NCBI GenBank assembly: GCA_016234955.1
Contig: JACRNN010000212.1
Location: forward strand, 1 to 13,883
Direction: 5' to 3'
DNA length: 13,883 bases
DNA from: Deltaproteobacteria bacterium
GTDB lineage: Bacteria > Desulfobacterota > GWC2-55-46
This document shows positions 13,621-13,883 of this stretch, piece by piece; the stretch's first letter is position 1; each line of letters opens with the position of its first letter. The notes under the pieces were generated by a model. The model searched no databases, was not told where the DNA came from, and saw only the letters and a list, made by a program, of their open reading frames with translations. Position numbers and translations under genes: made by a program.

Positions 13621-13883
13621 TCAAGTATTTTGTGTCAGTGAGAAAAGGGTAGCGGTTCCTTGTTTCTTGTTTTCGTAGGTAAAGACCGCGAACAGTATCC
13701 TTTCGATGCTGGTTTTGTCGCTGAATACTCCCATCGGTCTTCTTCGTCGTCTTACTTCCCTGAACCTCCTCTCTATGGCGTTTGTGGTTCTCGTTGCCTT
13801 TCTCCAGTCTTCGTCCTTGAACCTGAAGAAACCAAGCAGGTCGTCAAGGTCGTCTCTCAGGCGCTTCACCGCCTTGGGATAGA
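13621..13883 (-). CDS. IS256-family (mutator-type) transposase, C-terminal part, runs off the window
   Basis: The minus-strand frame is open from the window edge and ends at 13621. It has the IS256 C-terminal signature: YPKAVKRLRDDLDDLLGFF, then FKDEDWRKATRTTNAIERRFREVRRR, and PMGVFSDKTSIERILFAVF. The Glu in TTNAIE sits 50 residues from the end, matching the position of the third catalytic residue in IS256. The GTG at 13869 is not the real start; the gene continues beyond 13883. The IS end should lie a little below 13621, perhaps within GGTAACGTCAAGTATTTTGT (13614-13633). Intactness cannot be judged. Confidence 0.88.
   Translation of the reverse strand, partial: YPKAVKRLRDDLDDLLGFFRFKDEDWRKATRTTNAIERRFREVRRRRRPMGVFSDKTSIERILFAVFTYENKKQGTATLFSLTQNT

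Overview
The window looks like bacterial chromosome from a GC-rich organism that strongly prefers ATA for Ile and AGG for Arg. It has flagellar and chemotaxis genes, a purH-purD-purE run and an smpB-ssrA pair. Together these fit a Desulfobacterota ('deltaproteobacterial') or Nitrospirota-like lineage, but that is inference and the lineage is not fixed by the sequence.

Region 1 (1-4481, + strand) holds purine biosynthesis and tRNA modification: purH, purD, purE (N5-CAIR mutase type) and a Sua5/YrdC/TsaC threonylcarbamoyl-AMP synthase. A 235-bp element with 17-bp terminal inverted repeats and several competing internal helices lies directly after the purH stop codon, between purH and purD. Region 2 (4594-5030) has an orphan FlgC-like rod protein behind a good sigma-28-type promoter candidate, followed by a 10-codon micro-ORF with a clean Shine-Dalgarno sequence. 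Region 3 (5288-5589) has two different palindromic repeat elements back to back; the second invades the 3' end of rsmB (- strand), replaces its C-terminus and supplies its stop codon. A fragment of the first element also sits just upstream of purH.

Region 4 (6870-7451) is an AT-rich divergent gap between rsmB and a chemoreceptor gene. It holds a structured segment and an imperfect tandem duplication of about 48 bp. The chemoreceptor has a NIT-like helical sensor, HAMP and a signalling domain. Region 5 (9707-11208) has an rseC-like gene from an apparently leaderless promoter, then smpB and ssrA (tmRNA), ending in a strong intrinsic terminator.

Region 6 (11209-13883) begins right after ssrA, a well-known integration hot spot, and is a graveyard of mobile DNA. 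It holds a frameshifted, truncated ISL3-family transposase, a 5'-truncated IS3-family orfB, and an IS256-family transposase running off the edge. Between the ISs lies an intact NYN-domain (LabA-like, PIN-fold) gene overlapping a broken HDOD-like N-terminus. All three apparent frameshifts in this region are repaired by adding one G to a G run, which suggests either decay or homopolymer error. I did not find a convincing complete new defence or metabolic system. The best leads are the structured element between purH and purD, the repeat-generated C-terminus of RsmB and the NYN/HDOD-like pair between insertion sequences.
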